Part shown: positions 61,281-64,000 of the stretch, one piece after another | Numbering within the stretch: position 1 is the first letter of the stretch | Layout: each line of letters begins with the position of its first letter | DNA from: Trichopria drosophilae | Taxonomy: Eukaryota > Arthropoda > Insecta > Hymenoptera > Diapriidae | Assembly: GCA_030407085.1 (NCBI GenBank) | Contig: CM059582.1 | Location: 158,062,501-158,126,500, forward strand | Reading direction: 5' to 3' | Length of the DNA stretch: 64,000 bases | Program-made: the position numbers and the translations under genes | The notes under the pieces: model-generated | What the model saw: the letters and a program-made list of their open reading frames with translations, nothing else | Told to the model about the DNA's origin: nothing | The model's database searches: none

Positions 61281-61608
61281 AGAAAATATTGAATATCAGA
61301 TAATAAAATAGTAATTTATCAGAAGGTTCATAAGATAAGTGTTATTAAAAAGTAAATAGAGAAGAATAAGTGCTCGACCTAAAATTTTAATTTTGATCGG
61401 ATAGGTCTTCATAGACCAGATAAATGGGTAATTAATCAAGAAATTAGTTTAAATTGATAGTAGGATGGAACATATCTGAATTATTCTAGTATATTTTACA
61501 ATCAAGGATTCTTAAAAGATTCGTTTCCATTTTTGATATTATGAAAGTAGAATTTAAAATTTAAAGAAAATTCGACACTATTTCGAAATACTTAGCATTT
61601 ATTAGATT

Positions 61609-63990
61609 TCATTCGCAATGGCGCCAGCACCACGCGTTAGGCTGCGGCAATATACAAATGATTTTCAGTGTAGGAAGTGAGTAAATGTAGTTTCGGTTTA
61701 AAATGATTAAAAAGTTGCCGATTCTTTGGATATTGGCAATGTCATATATAGTTTTGTTTGATGGACGTTTAAAGTAGTTGGTTTTGATTCTTTGAAGTTG
61801 CATACGTGTGCGTAGACATGCTCTCTCGAAAATTCAAATTATCCCTATTTGAGATGCGGTAATGTTATACCACGATGGAAAAGATTATCAAATTATTGGA
61901 TGGATAAAGGCTGTGTAACATATTACTTTTGTTCGGTTGGTAACATGTTTGGACTGTAACGATTTAAAATTGGCATGGAATGCTTTTGGATTTTTAAAGC
62001 TGGATCGAAGTGTGCCGGTTTAAGCGTAGAGGTGGTCGAGATGTATTTCTAAATATTTAACACTTTTTTATGTGGGACTGATATACAGGAGTGGTTCAAT
62101 GACTTCTGAATGTGAATTGGAAAGGAATTCCAGTTTTTCTATTATTATCAGACAGATTTATAAGAGATGTAGAAAAGGCGACTGTTTCCGATTTATTAGG
62201 ATTTATTCCAGATGAGGTAATAATGATTTATTGCATCGACTAATATCTTCTAGTGAGTTTTGAATGTTGAATAATGTGTATCTGAAACGGTTATAAGATC
62301 GACGGCGAATTTTGAAAAGGTTCACTGTGGCAGAGTTGTATATATTGAAGTAAAAAACGAGAATGAAAAAACCAGACCATAATCTGATTCGAAAGTAAAA
62401 AAATAATTTCAAGTAATTTTTATCGACAAATTAAATTGAAGAAATCTGGATCCTTTTGAGATCGTTTTGTAAAATAAGCTGTTGAATTCCAAGAAGATCG
62501 AGAAGATCGAATCATACTTGATCAACTGACGGCTATATTGATAAGGCGTAGCAGTTCCTTGGGTACAACCGAAGACACCCGAATACCCGAGAGGTTCAGT
62601 TCGTCGGAGACAACGTGAAGTAAATATCACTGTTACCTGGAATAATACGGTCGGCGTATTTGTATTTGATTTATTATGTATGCTTATTATTTGTATACTT
62701 GAATCGACAATATCACGCTCTATAAAATAATGTCATTTATGAGTATTTGCGTATTGATAATAATTAATGAATCATTTAGTATGTGCACTGTACGGGAATT
62801 ATGAAAGATCTTTTTGAGTTATGAATACAATTTATCGTGTGAGTGGTCAGTTTACAGTCTACTAAGGGATATTTTGTTTCAATTAATATAAATTTGAACT
62901 TTACCATACTCCAAACTACCATTATTATAATTATTTTATTTATTAAATAGGAATTGGTGTAAGTTAATTAGTCTAAAATTGTGGAAATTAGTGTTTTCAC
63001 ATTGACTTAGCGAATTCTTTTCCGTGTGATCAACGCATGAATAATCTACAGAACGTTACAAGGTGTGTTTAGGATTAGGGAGAAGAATTGAAATAGATAC
63101 TATTGCACTGTGATAATTTCCACAGGGATAGACATGGATTTTATTATCGATGAGATTGTCTAGATGGAGTCGGGTATCGATTACGAGATAAAGGACTAAG
63201 TTGGAGTTAGATTCAGGTCTGGTTGCCTTCTTTGGTGGAATAACGTGGGAAATATAGTTGATGGTGTTTGCATATATCTACTAAATAAGTAAGGTGCCTT
63301 TTTTTGTCAATAATAAAGTTCACCCACATTGTGCGACGGGCGTTTAGGTCACCAGCAAGTAGAGAATAATTGTTGAGGCAGTAAAGTTGTAACTCTTAAA
63401 AAATGTTTGATAGTTAAGTAGAAAAATGTTTCGAGCCAGTTTGCTGTTTGCGTGGCATAACTACTTAGGGGAAATGAGCTATGCTTGTTGAGTTTGATGA
63501 CGATGGCTTCAACGATGTAATTATTGGCTGTAAATATAAGATATATATAACTATAGACAATTTTGCAGTCTATTAAAATTGCAGCACCTCCTACTTGTAC
63601 GGAGTTAGATCGCTCGTTTCAAAATATTTGATAATGAGCAAAGCGTAATGTCGATGTTGTTGGTTTCTATGAATTCGGCGAAATCTTGGCGACGATAATG
63701 ACCCGAGCAGAAATTTGTTCAGGCCCTGATCAGGGTGTAACGCTTTTGGTCAGGCCCTGATCAGGGCCGTAATAAATTTCTACTCGGGGAGTTATTAAAG
63801 AATTAACATTAATTGCCACTATTTTTAGCTTGTTTGGTGTGCTGTTAAGGGGTCTATTTGGAAATTATTCTGAATTGTTATTTATCCCCATGGAAGGTTG
63901 ACAACATTATATAAATCGGTTAAATTCTATATAGTTATAGATTCTGATCTATGAGGTTGATGTTAAGTGCGATTTAACAAGTCTTCTAAT
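61609..63990 (-). pseudogene. Jockey-like LINE ORF2 remnant (endonuclease and C-terminal parts)
   Basis: On the minus strand the apurinic-type endonuclease is recognisable. KIVAINVNSL near 63,810 starts the domain, DFAEFIETNNIDITLCS near 63,680 follows, then GGAAILI near 63,588, and the catalytic-loop motif AGDLNARRTMW near 63,355. Further on, NPNKSETVAF (about 62,190), a KYLEIHLD-like stretch (about 62,060) and the C-terminal LQRIKTNYFKRPSNKTIYDI (about 61,795) match the order seen in Jockey-type ORF2 proteins. The reverse-transcriptase core between about 62,250 and 63,200 is not clearly recognisable and may be largely decayed or deleted. Several stops and frameshifts are present. It is cut by an 87-bp MITE at 63,702-63,788 and probably continues beyond the window. 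Confidence 0.7.
63700..63790. mobile_element. CCC-type MITE E, 87 bp (GA duplication)
   Basis: The element is 63,702-63,788, with ends CCCGAGCAGAAATTTGTTCA and the inverted AATAAATTTCTACTCGGG, and two exact CCCTGATCAGGG palindromes. GA flanks both sides (63,700-63,701 and 63,789-63,790). Removing the element and one GA restores an uninterrupted reading frame through the LINE endonuclease start (from VNSL into DFAEF), which confirms the insertion and its duplication size. It is the same family as 8,228-9,062. Confidence 0.85.
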
Positions 63991-64000
63991 ATGCAGGAAT

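Overview
This window looks like repeat-rich, AT-rich, gene-poor nuclear DNA from an animal, most probably an insect or another arthropod. It has no dense gene packing, no operons and no ribosome binding sites. It does contain dead non-LTR retrotransposons (one R2/R4-type, one Jockey-type), tRNA-derived SINE-like pieces and many non-autonomous DNA transposons (MITEs and foldback elements). The order cannot be fixed from the sequence. I could not support any intact host protein-coding gene: nearly all open frames are short, overlap on both strands, or lie inside repeats. The window is best read as intergenic or long-intron DNA made of mobile-element remains, with scattered CpG-retaining islands that may be regulatory or exonic.

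Layout. 1-3 kb: AT-rich DNA, a CpG-rich island and a long polypurine tract. 3.08-4.0 kb: a TA-flanked MITE. 5.86-6.06 kb: a small MITE with a 9-10 bp target duplication. 6.2-7.06 kb: a CACT-ended element. 8.2-9.6 kb: two adjacent elements with CCC...GGG-type ends and 2-bp target duplications. 12.5-17.2 kb: degenerate repeats around a 1.5-kb inverted-repeat element. 19.25 kb: a minisatellite. 21.4-24.5 kb: a nested pair, with a 2.7-kb CCC-ended element inserted into a palindromic MITE. 24.8 kb: a perfect 57-bp-arm hairpin. 25.5-26.6 kb: a further CCC-ended element carrying the same tRNA-like module. 28.1-28.8 kb: a TA-flanked MITE with 300-bp arms holding eight perfect TCAAGGTCA nuclear-receptor sites. 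30-33.9 kb: SINE-like sequence and foldback pieces. 35.2-39.6 kb: AT-rich DNA with nothing recognisable. 40.5-41.05 kb: a second nested MITE pair. 42-43 kb: a duplicated repeat. 44.1, 45.4 and 47.5 kb: more MITEs. 48.7-53.3 kb: a less AT-rich graveyard with an R2/R4-like reverse transcriptase pseudogene. 54.6-61 kb: mostly AT-rich DNA with one possible promoter near 59.7 kb. 61.6-64 kb: a Jockey-like LINE on the minus strand, broken by an 87-bp CCC-ended MITE.

The most interesting signal is a recurrent type of non-autonomous element at 8,228-9,062, 9,238-9,583, 21,812-24,486, 25,503-26,572 and 63,702-63,788. Each has CCC...GGG-type ends (one end of the first has drifted), a 2-bp target duplication of varying sequence and, in most copies, clusters of short palindromic subterminal repeats. 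Two insertions can be checked against a reconstructed empty site within the window: one disrupts a palindromic MITE and one disrupts the LINE endonuclease. Two of the long copies share a tRNA-like (A-box/B-box) module in the same orientation. No transposase is visible, so their superfamily is open.
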